Assembly (NCBI GenBank): GCA_023374025.1
Contig: SIJG01000151.1
Span: 85,870-149,869 of the forward strand
From: Heterodera schachtii
Taxonomy: Eukaryota > Nematoda > Chromadorea > Rhabditida > Heteroderidae
Length of the DNA stretch: 64,000 nt
Reading direction: 5' to 3'
This document shows positions 45,124 to 55,772 of this stretch, piece by piece (the stretch's first letter is position 1; every line of letters begins with the position of its first letter). The notes under the pieces were generated by a model that was not told the DNA's origin, did not search any database, and worked only from the letters and a program-made list of their open reading frames with translations. A program made the position numbers and the translations under genes.

Positions 45124-46739
45124 ACAAAGCTGAAATAAAAATTTTCTAAAAAACTGCGGCAAATTGAAAAATTCAACGTTCTCAATTTTTTATTGAATCA
45201 TATATATCACTCGGCGCCTCTGTTTGTCTCTAACGGATAAATCAGAGTTGTCAGTAACTTAGAATTCAATATTTGTAATTGTTTAGAAATTTTTGTGCCG
45301 ATTAATGTTGATGATTACCGTAGTGGAACCGCCTGCATTAGCCCGAAGCCACTCTTCATTATTGTTGCTTTTGGTTGTTATTTTTTAATTGTCGTTTAAA
45401 TGTTTTATTTTTAGCAATTTTGGCAATCATTGGCGTCCGAATTCATGACAAAATGTTTGGGTAGAAGTGAAAATGTCCAAATGGAAAATCCTTTGAAAAA
45501 ATAGATATATAATTGTTTATCTATCAGGAAAAATAATTTCCGTTATTGTAATATTTTTGAATTATATTTGGCCAATTAAATGCCTTAACTCATTTATCAA
45601 TGTTTATTTCGCTCATGGGCAAAATGCTTTCAATAAACAGTAATAAAAAGAAAAATCCAAAAATTAATTGAACTATATAGAAAACTAAAAAAGGGTTACT
45701 TCTCAATTGTTCATATGGAATAAAAGAATTTTAATCGGAATTCAAAAGTTATATTAGAGCAAGGACCCGATCAAAGAAATTTCAAAATCAGAACAGTTTG
45801 TAAAATTGTTGTTATTTAATAAAAATCAGCGAATTTTAAAAAACGTTTTAATTAAAATGAAACCGATTATTAGAATTTAACCCTCCAAATTAGAAAATTT
45901 CTAATAAATTAGAACAGGTTGTATTATGAAAGTAGCTCAAAAATAGCATTTAAAAATCAATGAATTTTCAAAGCCTGTCTTAAAAATGTCTGATAAAACC
46001 AAAGAAATTAAATTTTATTTATGAATTTACTAAGAATTAATCAAAATCCCAATAATTCGGCCTTATTTTAAATGAATTTTATTCGAACAATTATTATTAT
46101 TTTCTTAATGAATCAAATTTTTCTTTTTTAAACAGCCTAAAACTGCAAATTTAACCAAATATTTGGTTATTTTTTTTAAACAAAATCTGTAAACAAATCG
46201 TATTATAAATACAAAATTTTTCCTGTCGGCACCAATCTGCACCACCGGCCCCGTCCTGGAACAATCCTGATCTGAAGAGCTCTCGAATTATAGCAACAAT
46301 GTTGGATTTGGTTGACAAAGAAAAAAGTTATAGTCCTAAAACATGCTGCGGCACAAACCTGACGGCCCAAACATAGGGGCCCAATTCCCTCTTTCCATGA
46401 CTATACACACCGTTTCAAAAAACGAGAGATGAACCAATAAAGAGAGAGTGCAGAGAAAAAAACATCTCTCATTTTGGCGTACTATTTCTTTGTCTCTGTT
46501 AATAGAGAAAAACTGAATTTACTTCATTCTGTTTAAAATTTTTTCTACTTGTTAAATCCGCTTCAAATTTTGCATAACGATAGAGAAAAATTTTCTGCAT
46601 CTAGTTATAGGTCAGGTTAATTTGAAAATGGGTTGATTCGAAAAGTTATTCAAAAAAAAAAAAAAAATTTTTTCGCATGCTCATATCTTTTTTCTAACTC
46701 ATCAAATTGTTTAGGCAAATTGTGCTAATTGTCACAAAA
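45124..46739. other. Intergenic region, block B
   Basis: No gene. Similar to 9,755-11,867 at both ends; the centre (about 45,745-45,985) differs. Degenerate GC hairpin near 46,230 and a foldback half-arm at 46,255-46,345. Confidence 0.55.
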
Positions 46740-48042
46740 ATGAACCGACGGTAAAATGATTTATAGAAAAATTCATCATTTATTTAACTAAACTGTTTTC
46801 CCATTTCAGTTGGTTATGTAATGATGTTTGGATGGACATCTTCCCATCCTTTGACCATGCCCAACTCGGCCTCAAATTGGCACTTCTCTCTCCACGTTTC
46901 AACGCGTTGGTGGACAAACATTTCGATGGCAAAAGCGAATTAACAATTTGGAGACAATTCGCAATTCGCAAGGACAAAGGATTAGAACCGAAACTGTCTG
47001 CACTGTTTGATGGCAAATCTGTGGAATTTCCATTGCCCAATTGTCCGTTACCCAGCAAACTCGCTTTAAATGCCTTCAGATGTGGTAATTAAAACCAAAG
47101 CTTTACTACAATAAAAAGCAATCATCCCATTTTCACAGGTACATTGATCACTCCGTCATCGCTTTTCTTCGTTTAAATCAGCAAATTTTCGACAAAAGAG
47201 GCATCTCTTTACATTTGTTATGGCTTTCTTCACCACACACCACGGATGACCAGCCAATTTGGGACGTTTTTGTTCCTGAAATATGGCCCATTTTTACGAC
47301 AAACATTCGCCACTTGGGCTTTACCGGTGGTTATCATTTGGACAATTTGCGTCGTCGCACTTCGCCGACAATTCTCACCGACTTAAAACTGCTGGATCTA
47401 ATCCATTCACTTGGTCTGTTGCCCGCTGCGATTGGTGCTGATTTTGATGGGCCAAATGCAACTGCTGGCCAAGCGTTGTCCAAATGGTTGCAAACTCCGA
47501 GAAAAGATGGCCAACCCAAGCAATTGCATTGCGAACTTTTGAACGAACAAACGTACTTCGATTGGGTCAACAGTTTCAAGGAGGTGTGGTCTCTTACTGA
47601 TTTTGATTGCCTCTATTTTTGTTTTTCAAATTGTTTAGGAATTTCTCCGTGCCATTTCTTGCGTCAGTTACGAAATTCATTTTACTGTTCATGCGACGTC
47701 AATTGTGCCATTTGAATTGGTGAACGAACAGACAAAGGAAAAGCTGACATTGGCCAAAACAAAGAAAACGGACAATTGGATAATGAAACGATGCAAAATT
47801 GGGGAGACAGCGGCGGTTCAGCAGCAAAAGATAGATGAAAATTGCGGCAAATGGAACAATGTGTTCTTTTTGCTTTTCAGTGGCACTAATTGCATTGGGT
47901 GAGCAATTAAAAAGAGATTTGATTTTACTGAAATAATTAAAATTGTGCTTAATTTAGCCCATTGTCTCCGCCACCACCAGCAAAAGAAGAAGAAGCGGGA
48001 CAAAGCATCACAAAAGGGCCGTCTTCTGCTGACAATGAGTGA
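46740..48042 (+). pseudogene. F-box-like family gene, block B copy, one-base frameshift
   Basis: Same five-exon layout as the gene at 11,868 (first exon 46,740-46,750; second from 46,810; third from about 47,140; fourth from about 47,640; last ending at 48,042). Exon 2 is one nucleotide shorter near 47,065-47,075 (CCCAGCAAACTCGCT against CCCAGCAAAATCCGT in block A), so the exon ends in phase 1 and the next exon hits an early stop. Everything after (REIWPIFTTNIRHLGF, PNATAGQALSKWL, PFELVNEQTKEKL, acidic Pro-rich end) is still open. Either a very young pseudogene or an assembly base error; alternative donors nearby do not restore the frame. Confidence 0.75.
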
Positions 48043-48477
48043 CGGACAAAACAACAAAAACAGTGATCATCCGCAGCAGAAATTAATTAATTGGGAAGAA
48101 TGATCGATCATAATTCATCAAATCAGTGATAAAATGTATTTTATGAAGAAACACCTCTCAAATATGTAAATAAATCGGATGTATAAAAACCGCCACAATA
48201 TTGACCCGAAACAGAAAATACACCCCTATGAAGCCTCAGAAATTTTTTAATTAGCCATGAAAATCTTTTTTTTAAACTTTTTCTATACATTTAAGAAAAA
48301 AGCGTTTTTAAAATACGGTAGTGCTTATGACGATTTGTAAGGAATCCTGCCAAATTCGAAACCGGAACCCTGATCGAACAAAAAACCGATATTTAATTTA
48401 CGACAAAATTTAAAATTAAGCTTAGGCTTCAGCTTTGGCTTAGGCTTCTGCCTAGGCTTAAGCATAAGCCTAGCCTG

Positions 48478-49193
48478 GGACCTATTTCAATTCGGATCAA
48501 TTCCTCGACTTGATGACTTGATTTTTGCGACATCGACTGCAAAGATTCTGTTTCAATTAAATCGAGTAAAAAATCGAGTGCCGCACTCGATTTTGGCATC
48601 AAGTCCTATTTTTCTTGTTTCAATTAATCAAGTCGTCAAGTCGAGGACTTGATCATCAAGTCAAGTGTAAAATCGACTGCGGCACTCGATTTTTCACTCG
48701 ATTTTTTAATTTTTGTTTCATTTCCCAAAATTTTAGGAATTTGTTAGGGCTCCCTGCTACTGATGTTTCGTCACTAAAATAAAATTTTAAAAAATTAATT
48801 AAATAGTTTTTAATGCTTTTTAAATGATTTATAAAAAAAATAATAATTTCGGAAATTTTTTTTTTATTTGTTTTTATTTTAATAGTGAGTTTTGGATTTT
48901 ATAGTTAGTTTTTGATTTTTTTTTTAAGCTTAACCCGACCCTTTATTCTAATTAAGTATGCCATTTTGAAATTTGTTTTTGTGTACATCGAGTGCAAAAA
49001 TCAAGTCGAGTCTTTAAAATGTAATTGAAACATAAATTTATTTACTCGGTGTTAAATTCTTACACTCGATGATGAATTTACATCAAGTGTGGTTCAACAC
49101 TCGATGAGATCAAGTAATAAATAAAAATTAATTGAAACAAAACACTCGATTTGTTCATCAAGTCGAGGACTTGATCCGAATTGAAATAGGTCC
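48478..49193. mobile_element. PIF/Harbinger-like non-autonomous element, TSD CTG
   Basis: A 716-bp element with ends GGACCTATTTCAATTCGG and complement, inverted for nearly 40 bp (with one change), flanked by CTG (48,475-48,477 and 49,194-49,196). The unfilled site with a single CTG is at 13,626-13,628 in block A. The interior repeats 'atcgagtgcaaaaatcga'-like words. A 3-bp duplication and GG-starting ends fit PIF/Harbinger; other classes are not excluded. Confidence 0.85.
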
Positions 49194-49310
49194 CTGCACG
49201 AAATTAAACTGAGAAAGTTTCTGAAGGGCAAGATATTACGTGCATTAGTCGTTTTTTTTTTGCATATTTTGAATTTTGTCGAGAATTAATTTAGCCTTTA
49301 CATATTTTAT

Positions 49311-51278
49311 GGTGTGCATACATTTCGCCAACTGACATCTCGCCAACTGACATTTCGCCAACTCAGCCAAAAACATTCATTTCGCCAACTCAGCCAAAAA
49401 CATTCATTTCGCCAACTCAGTCAAAAACATTCATTTCGCCAACTCAGTCAAAAACATTCATTTCGCCAACTGACATTTCGCCAACTGATTAAAAAATAAA
49501 TTTTTACGGAATTGGAAAACTGTTCAGATATCATATACATCATCATCCTTTCTATTTTTTATGCTACATTTTTAGAATTTATATTTTTTCTATTCCGATT
49601 ATATTAAGAAATGCCAACTGTTGGCGAAATTCTTGAGAGTTTGCGAAAGCCAATTAAACGGCCCAGAAATCCAACAAATGAAGACAGCGTACTGAATGCT
49701 GAGAGGACGGCCGCAGAACAACAAATGGAAGGTGTATCGACCAGCAATGATTTGAACGTCGGTAAGAGCGATGATGAAGAAAATTGTGAGCCTGTTCATT
49801 TCCAACGTGGCAAAACAATCCGAGGAGCGCTTTGTATTTGGCACCAAGGTGTTAATAATTTTTTTTGGTTTTTAATTTTATTTTTCAGGCTTTCACGAGC
49901 GATGAATCCGTCCTCATTTATGACAGCCGCGAAGTGAGGGCAGGACAGTCCAATGTCGTACCGATTTTTAGCCACAGCAAGGCGTGTCTTATTTATTTTC
50001 TTTTTTAAATCATTTTAATTTTAGCTGTTATCAATGCTCAAACAAAATCGTTGGTGGAGCCTCGACGGCACTTTCCGCAGTGCACCAAAGCCTTGGACGC
50101 AAGTGTTCGTCATCGGCTGTTACGTGAACAATCGCATGGTCGTCGCAGCGCAAGCTTTATTGCCTGGTAAAGCGTCAAAGTATTACGCGGAAGTCCTTCA
50201 ACAACTGAAGCATTCCATTGATCCGATCCGGCCAATTAAAGGCAAGAAAAACTACACAATAACTTTAATAATTACTATTTAAGTGATGTGCGACTTCGAA
50301 ACAGGAATGCTGAAGGCAATGCGGCATGTCTTCCTGTTATGCGAGCGCTCCGGCTGCAACTTCCACATGGCTCAGGCCTTGTTCAGAAAAGCGAGGAGCA
50401 TGGGCATTTTTCATTTATTTGGCGAAAACAATGCCGAAGCACTGGGTCAAAGAAAATCGGTTCACAAAACATTCAGTTAGGTTTTTTGATTAGCAAGTCT
50501 TTTTTTCAGTTTTTTAAAATCAGATCAGTCCTCTCGTTGGCACTCATTCCTCCATTTTACATTCGCCAAGCATTTACAACCATTATCAATGAAGCACCGT
50601 TTGGAGTTCAAGGATGGCTGGCGTATTTTGGCAAAAACTACATTGGTGCCACTCAATTCGAGATTGACCATGGAGCGGAGGCATGCAGATGTAGGACGCT
50701 TATTTCTTCGACGCACTCGAAGCACAACTCGTAAATGCAACTATTTTGTCATGAAATTTATGAAAATTTTTATCAATTTTAGCGTTCAGTGTGTCCCAGG
50801 CCTTTGAATCGGAAGAAGGATTGACAAATTCTTTGCACCTGCTCGGGCTCGTGATGCAAGGCTTTGCGGAGGGACTTCACGTCCGTGGAAATTCAGAGAG
50901 TGGTGAAGAAACTGAGGCCGATGAAAATTGATTTTAAACATTTTCATATTTTATTGTTTTTTTTTGATATTTTATATATTTTATGAAGATTTCTTTCTTT
51001 GAAGCACTTTTAAAATAAAATTAATATCATTATATAGTTAAAATTCAATTTTCGACTAGTTGGCGAAATTAGTTGGCGAAATGTCAGATTTTGGCTGAGT
51101 TGGCGAAATGAATGTTTTTGGCTGAGTTGGCGAAATGAATGTTGGCGAGATGTCAGTTGGCGAGGTGTCAAGTTGGCGAAATGTCAGTTGGCGAAATGTC
51201 AGATTTTGGCTGAGTTGGCGAAATGAATGTTTTTAGGTTAGTTGGCGAAATGTCAAGTTGGCGAAATGTAGTCGTGCC
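49311..51278 (+). mobile_element. Mutator-like element with tandem-phrase termini, TSD TATTTTAT
   Basis: A 1,968-bp element flanked by TATTTTAT (49,303-49,310 and 51,279-51,286). The extreme ends are GGTGTGCATACATTTCGCC and a complement agreeing at 13 of 19 positions (all of the last ten). Inside each end are several copies of 'atttcgccaact(cagccaaaaacattc)' phrases, inverted between the two ends. It carries one spliced transposase gene. Block A lacks the element, although about 240 bp at that place also differ. Confidence 0.9.
49611..50931 (+). CDS. Mutator-like (MULE) transposase, short, one frame problem
   Basis: Exons 49,611-49,848; 49,889-49,981; 50,025-50,241; 50,284-50,459; 50,510-50,690; 50,783-50,931. 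From exon 2 on they join in phase (272 residues). Diagnostic blocks: RFVFGTKAF (end of exon 1), NRWWSLDGTFRSAPKPW (first catalytic Asp), VFVIGCYVNNRMVVA, VMCDFETGMLKAMRHVF (second Asp), GCNFHMAQALFRKAR, and WLAYFGKNYIGA near the end. Two introns have GC donors (AAG/GCGTGT and AAAG/GCAAGA); the second is forced by the conserved VMCDFE frame. The ATG frame of exon 1 (MPTVGEILESLRK...) is one base off from exon 2, so there is either a frameshift near 49,790-49,830 or a missed splice. At about 350 residues it is short for a MULE transposase. It would act at the phrase-type ends of this and possibly related elements. Confidence 0.8.
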
Positions 51279-51673
51279 TATTTTATACCTAACTTTTTTA
51301 TATGTCGGTATGTCTTTGTGATTTTTGGATAGCTTGTCAAGAGCTTTCGACTAAACTTGGCTCAGACGCAACTGGCCCGTTTCGACACCTGCTGCTGGGT
51401 GGAGCAGGCCGTTTTCGCGTGGGGCGGAGTTTTTTGGACTAACTTTTTCATTGCCAACCAAAAAACATTCTTTGTATTATTCGAGAGCCCTTCATTGATC
51501 TATTAGCCTGCAAAATTCCAAAAAATTTCGTTCAGTATAAAAAAAAGTTCGAGCCAAAGATTCATCTGACAAATGAGAAAAAAAGTGTCTCTTTGCGATT
51601 GGGTCAAATTATTGCCGGACGGCGGAGGGTAAAAAAGAGCAAAAATGACCCAAATAAAATGAATAAATATATA

Positions 51674-51767
51674 NNNNNNNNNNNNNNNNNNNNNNNNNNN
51701 NNNNNNNNNNNNNNNNNNNNNNNNNNNNNNNNNNNNNNNNNNNNNNNNNNNNNNNNNNNNNNNNNNN
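51674..51767. other. Assembly gap (94 N)
   Basis: A run of N inside block B at the point where block A has an AT-rich stretch followed by the nested transposons. The sequence on its right side is not homologous to block A until 53,305, so the gap may hide a misjoin. Confidence 0.99.
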
Positions 51768-51830
51768 TTTTTCTTTAAAAATTATTTTTTAATAATAATC
51801 TGATAGAGAACGATTGAGGTTATTAAAGAT

Positions 51831-52847
51831 TAGTGATGCTCGAGACTCTCGGTCTCGAATCTCGACTCGAGAAAAGTCTCGGTTTTTTTTGGTCTCGGTC
51901 TCGAGTCTCGGTCTCGGGTTTTCAGTCTCGGTCTCGGTCTTCGAGACTTTCGAGACTCGAGACCGAGACTTTTTACACCCCTAATGATTGGATTTTGGTA
52001 AACGTATATTTTTATAAATTTTAGGCCATTTTTGTTTATTTCATTAACATATGCGTGGTATAGTGGGTTGTGCTCTTTGTTATGTTCATCGTTTTTTCTT
52101 TGGTGTTCAGTTCCCTTGAAGTTGTTCATTTTTCTTCTAATTTTTCAAAATTATTTATTTTTCCGATGAGAATTCAATCACAACTTTAACAATTAAAAGC
52201 GTAAAATATTGTCAAATTTGACTAAATAACTTAATAAATTTCACTAAAAATTCAAAACTTTCCCCGGCGGCGCCTATTGGCACCGCCGGCAACCATTTTT
52301 CAATGGAAAATTAAATTTAATATTTTGTTAGTGCTTTTAAATTTAAATCAACAATAAAGAAATCGATATTATGTAATTATGTATTAGGGTCGTAAATTAT
52401 ATGGATAAAAACCGCGAAATATGGACTAAAAAAGCACGAAATATGGACTAAAAAGCTCAAAAATGGCCAAATTTGTTTTCCCCGGCGGCGCCTAACGGCA
52501 CTGCCGTACCCCTATTTCCGAAAAGTTCTTTTAAAAAAGAGCGCCGCAAAAAAATGATGTAAAAATTCATTCATATGAAAAGGAAAAACGGACTATAGCT
52601 TAATTAAATAAAGAAAAAAAGCAAAAAATGTTATAAAAACCCCCAAAGCTTGATTTTTTAAATTTCTTATATGTTTTCATTGATTTTTAAGTAAACCAGA
52701 AAAATTTTTTGGTAAAAGTCTCGGTCTCGAGTCTCGACTCGAGAAAAGTCTCGGGTTTTTTGGGTCTCGGTCTCGGTATCGAGTCTCGGGGTCAAGTCTC
52801 GGTCTCGGTCTCGAGTCTCGGGAAATTTGTGGTCTCGAGCATCACTA
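51831..52847. mobile_element. hAT-type element with 'ggtctcg' phrase, TSD TTAAAGAT
   Basis: A 1,017-bp element with ends TAGTGATGCTCGAGAC and complement, flanked by TTAAAGAT (51,823-51,830 and 52,848-52,855). Near both ends the phrase 'gtctcggtctcgag' is repeated many times. The middle contains two GC hairpins (52,263 and 52,482) and a fragment of the family at 28,486, so it has acquired other insertions or captured sequence. Confidence 0.9.
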
Positions 52848-53045
52848 TTAAAGATACCGTAGAATATTAATTTTGTAGAAATTGAGCCAAGTTATGAATT
52901 TTTATGTGTTAAATTTTTTGTTTTCTAAACTTTGGTGGAATTTAAGAAACGCGTAAGCACGAGTTTCATAACCATCTCTAAGACGACGAGCAAATTTATT
53001 TGTGCCAACAAATCCTGAAATTCTTTCCACCATGCTAACGTACGA

Positions 53046-53295
53046 CGACGAGCATTAAGAAGCAGCTGAGAGAAGTGGCGGAGAAGCCTGGCTTCAAGGA
53101 TCTGAGCCCGGTGGACCAGGAAGACACACTTTTGGATGCAATCAGCGCAGACGATCAGTTTATGAAGGTAAAGCCAATTGTTAGGTGGACGAGCCGATTT
53201 CTATTGTTTAGGATCTCGTAAGAGAATCCATCGACGAGTCAGTGGTTGAGCTGCGCAAAGTGACGGACGACTTTGTCACGTACTCTCATGCAAAT
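53046..53295 (+). pseudogene. Truncated gene fragment of higher GC, unknown
   Basis: Two exon-like stretches (about 53,049-53,167 and 53,212-53,295) are separated by a 44-bp GTAAAG...TTTAG intron. They read KKQLREVAEKPGFKDLSP...DTLLDAISADDQFMK and then DLVRESIDESVVELRKVTDDF. Codon composition is markedly more GC-rich than the neighbours. The frame runs straight into a foldback element at 53,305, so the 3' part is lost. No start is recognised. I do not know the family. Confidence 0.5.
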
Positions 53296-53304
53296 TTGTT
53301 TTTG

Positions 53305-53683
53305 GGTCGGGGTCACTTCGGCGCGAACCATTTCGGCGCCGCAAATTTTGAAATGCTATAACTTTTTTATTTGTCTGTTAACTTTAGCCAATCTGGCATC
53401 ATTTGAAAGCTCGATGTGTGCTCTATACACATGTCAAAATAGAAATGAATGACTAAAATAAAAAAGTTATGGCACGCTGCGCCGAAAAAAGCCACGAAAA
53501 AGTCAATTTTTGAGGTTTTTTGGCCATAACTTTTTTGTAAACTTACGAAATTTTTTGAAATTTTGTATGTTACTAGAGAATCACAAGAGCTATCATGACA
53601 ACAAAAATATTTAATTTGGTTAATAATGAAAAAAGTTGTTTGCAACGGCGCCAAAAAGGCCGGCGCCGAAGTGGGCGGTTCCC
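53305..53683. mobile_element. Foldback element with 'ttcggcgcc' termini (block B copy)
   Basis: Orthologue of 16,552-16,929. The right flank (from 53,684, ATTTTTTTG) matches block A, but the left flank is a different sequence (the gene fragment ending at 53,304). Block A/B similarity therefore resumes exactly at the left end of this element. Confidence 0.85.
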
Positions 53684-54041
53684 ATTTTTTTGGGGTCTCC
53701 GACCACGAATCTTTCAATTATTTTGACCAATTCCGATTCCCTAATTTAAATTTGAACAAAAAATCATAATTCGAAAAATTCAGAATTTCAATTTATTTGT
53801 GTTCAGGTTATGGATTAGAAATTAGTCAAAATACATATCAGATTCGTGATCAGCGACTTCTAAAAACCCCGGATCACTTTTCATATAGCGCCAAAAACTC
53901 TGTTTACAATTTGGGATTGAAAATGCTTAAATTTGAAACTGATTTTAGGCATAGACAGCGAATGTCTGAACAATCTTTTGGGGGGCATGCCCGGCATAAA
54001 AAGAGAATTCCGTCTAAAAAGTCTCAAATTACTTTCAGTTA

Positions 54042-55772
54042 ATGAATGACAAAATGGACAAATTCCAAATGGCAATCGGCAAATTGAACCAAAATGTTAG
54101 TTTTAATTTTTTTTTTTGTTTTAATATTTTAACAAATGATTTATTAAGTATATTAAAATTTTAAGTTTCAGATTATCGAAAATAAATTTAAAGTGAATGA
54201 GAATCGCCGGGAAATTGAGTTAACAATATATGTTTTGGTACATATATATAATTTTGATCAGAAAAATTTGGCCATATTTGCACAATGTTTCTTTTGAAAG
54301 AAAAAATTTTTAAGCAAAATTATAAGAATTTGACGTTCTTTCAAATTTTTAAAACTAATTCTAAGCAAATTTTTTTGTAATAATTTGAAACCAACAATTT
54401 TTACAGGCGATTATCAGCGAGACGAAAAGAAGCGTAATGCCTTTTGTAATTGGAATGGTCATCGGCGCTTGTCTTCTCTTCATTCTTTTAAAAGTTAATG
54501 GTGGAAAAGAGAACAGAGGAGAAACGGAAGAGAATAAGGAAGAGAAAGAAAAGGAGAAATGGAAGAGAATGAGGAAAAGGAAGGAAGAGAAGAATTAGTG
54601 GAAGCGAATGAGGAAGAGGAGGATAAGGAAAGAGAAGGAATTGAAGAGAATGAGGAAGAGGAAAAAAGAGAAGAATTGGTGGAAGCGAATGAGGAAGAGA
54701 AGGAGAGAAGAGAAGGAATTGAAGAGGATGAGGAAAATGAAGAAAGAGAAAAGTTGGTGGAAGAGAATGAGGAAGCGGAGGAGGGAAGAGGAGAAATTGA
54801 AGACAATGAGGAAGAGGAGCAAAGAGAAGAAATGGAAGAGAATAAGGAAGAGGAGGAGAGAAGAGAAGGAATGGAAGAGAATGAGGAAAAGGAAGGAAGA
54901 GAAAAGTTGGTGGAAGAGAATGAGGAAGCGGAGGAGCGAAGAGAAGGAATGGAAGAGAATGCGGAAAATGAAGAAAGAGAAGAATTGTTTGGAAGAGATG
55001 AGGAAGAGAAGGAGAGAAGAGAAGGAATTTGCCAGAAAACGAAGAAGAATTATTTGGTAAGCGAATTTATAATTCCTTTGATTATTTAAAATTTATTTTA
55101 TTATTTTAATAACAGTGCAATGTTTGTGGAAAGAGATTTGCGTTTGCATTAGGTCAATGTCAACATCGCCATGTCCACAAGGGGAAGAAAAAATTTTTGG
55201 TGAATTACAAAACTTAATTTTATATTATTGTAAAATTTATTATTAATTTAATTTTTGAGTTTTTATTACAATGGACCGGATTTAAATGGTTTCCATTTTC
55301 ACACTTTTTAACCTAAAAAGCATTTAAATCGTATTTTTAGCTTGGTTTGATCCTTTTTATTTCCATATTTTAATCCATATTTCGACATTTTCACAAAAAA
55401 AGGCGAAAATACGCCTAAAGATGGAAAACTTTTGGAAAATACTTCCTTAAAATCGAGAGATTTTTGAAAAATTCCAAATTGTGTAAAAAAATTTAATGTG
55501 CAAAATTCGCCTCAAATGTTTTTGTCCATATAAATCCGATACCTATTTTTCACAGTGCAATGTTTGTGAAATGAGCTTTACGCAGGCACCAAGTCTATGG
55601 AATCATCGCCAACTCCACACGGAGACGAAGGCATTTGTGGTGAGAAAAATAAATTAAATTAAAATTTTTGGATTTTATTTCCATTTTCTTTAAGTGTGTT
55701 TGTGGCCATACATTTAAAGCCGTATGGAATTTGGCCAGCCACAGAAAAAGGTGCAAGAGTTTGCTCAATTAG
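54042..55772 (+). pseudogene. TM/acidic-repeat gene with C2H2 zinc fingers (block B copy), frameshifted
   Basis: Start exon from 54,042 (MNDKMDKFQMAIGKLNQN), then IIENKFK, then a TM exon from 54,407 (VMPFVIGMVIGACLLFILL), a long acidic tract (54,559-55,055) of diverged 13-14-residue units, and finger exons 55,116-55,199 (CNVCGKRFALALG...HRHVH, a canonical C2H2), 55,556-55,639 (CNVCEMSFTQAP...HRQLH) and 55,695-55,772 (partial, CVCGHTF). The acidic exon joins in phase 0 to the first finger (KKNYL/CNVCG), which shows the ancestral architecture. Here the TM exon is one frame off from the acidic tract at about 54,555. A membrane segment joined to zinc fingers by an acidic linker is an unusual combination. 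Function unknown. Confidence 0.65.

Noticed and set aside
49314..49499. Regularly spaced repeats that might look like a CRISPR array
   Set aside because: The units are contiguous phrases without unique spacers, inverted at the other end of a transposon, in a eukaryotic genome.
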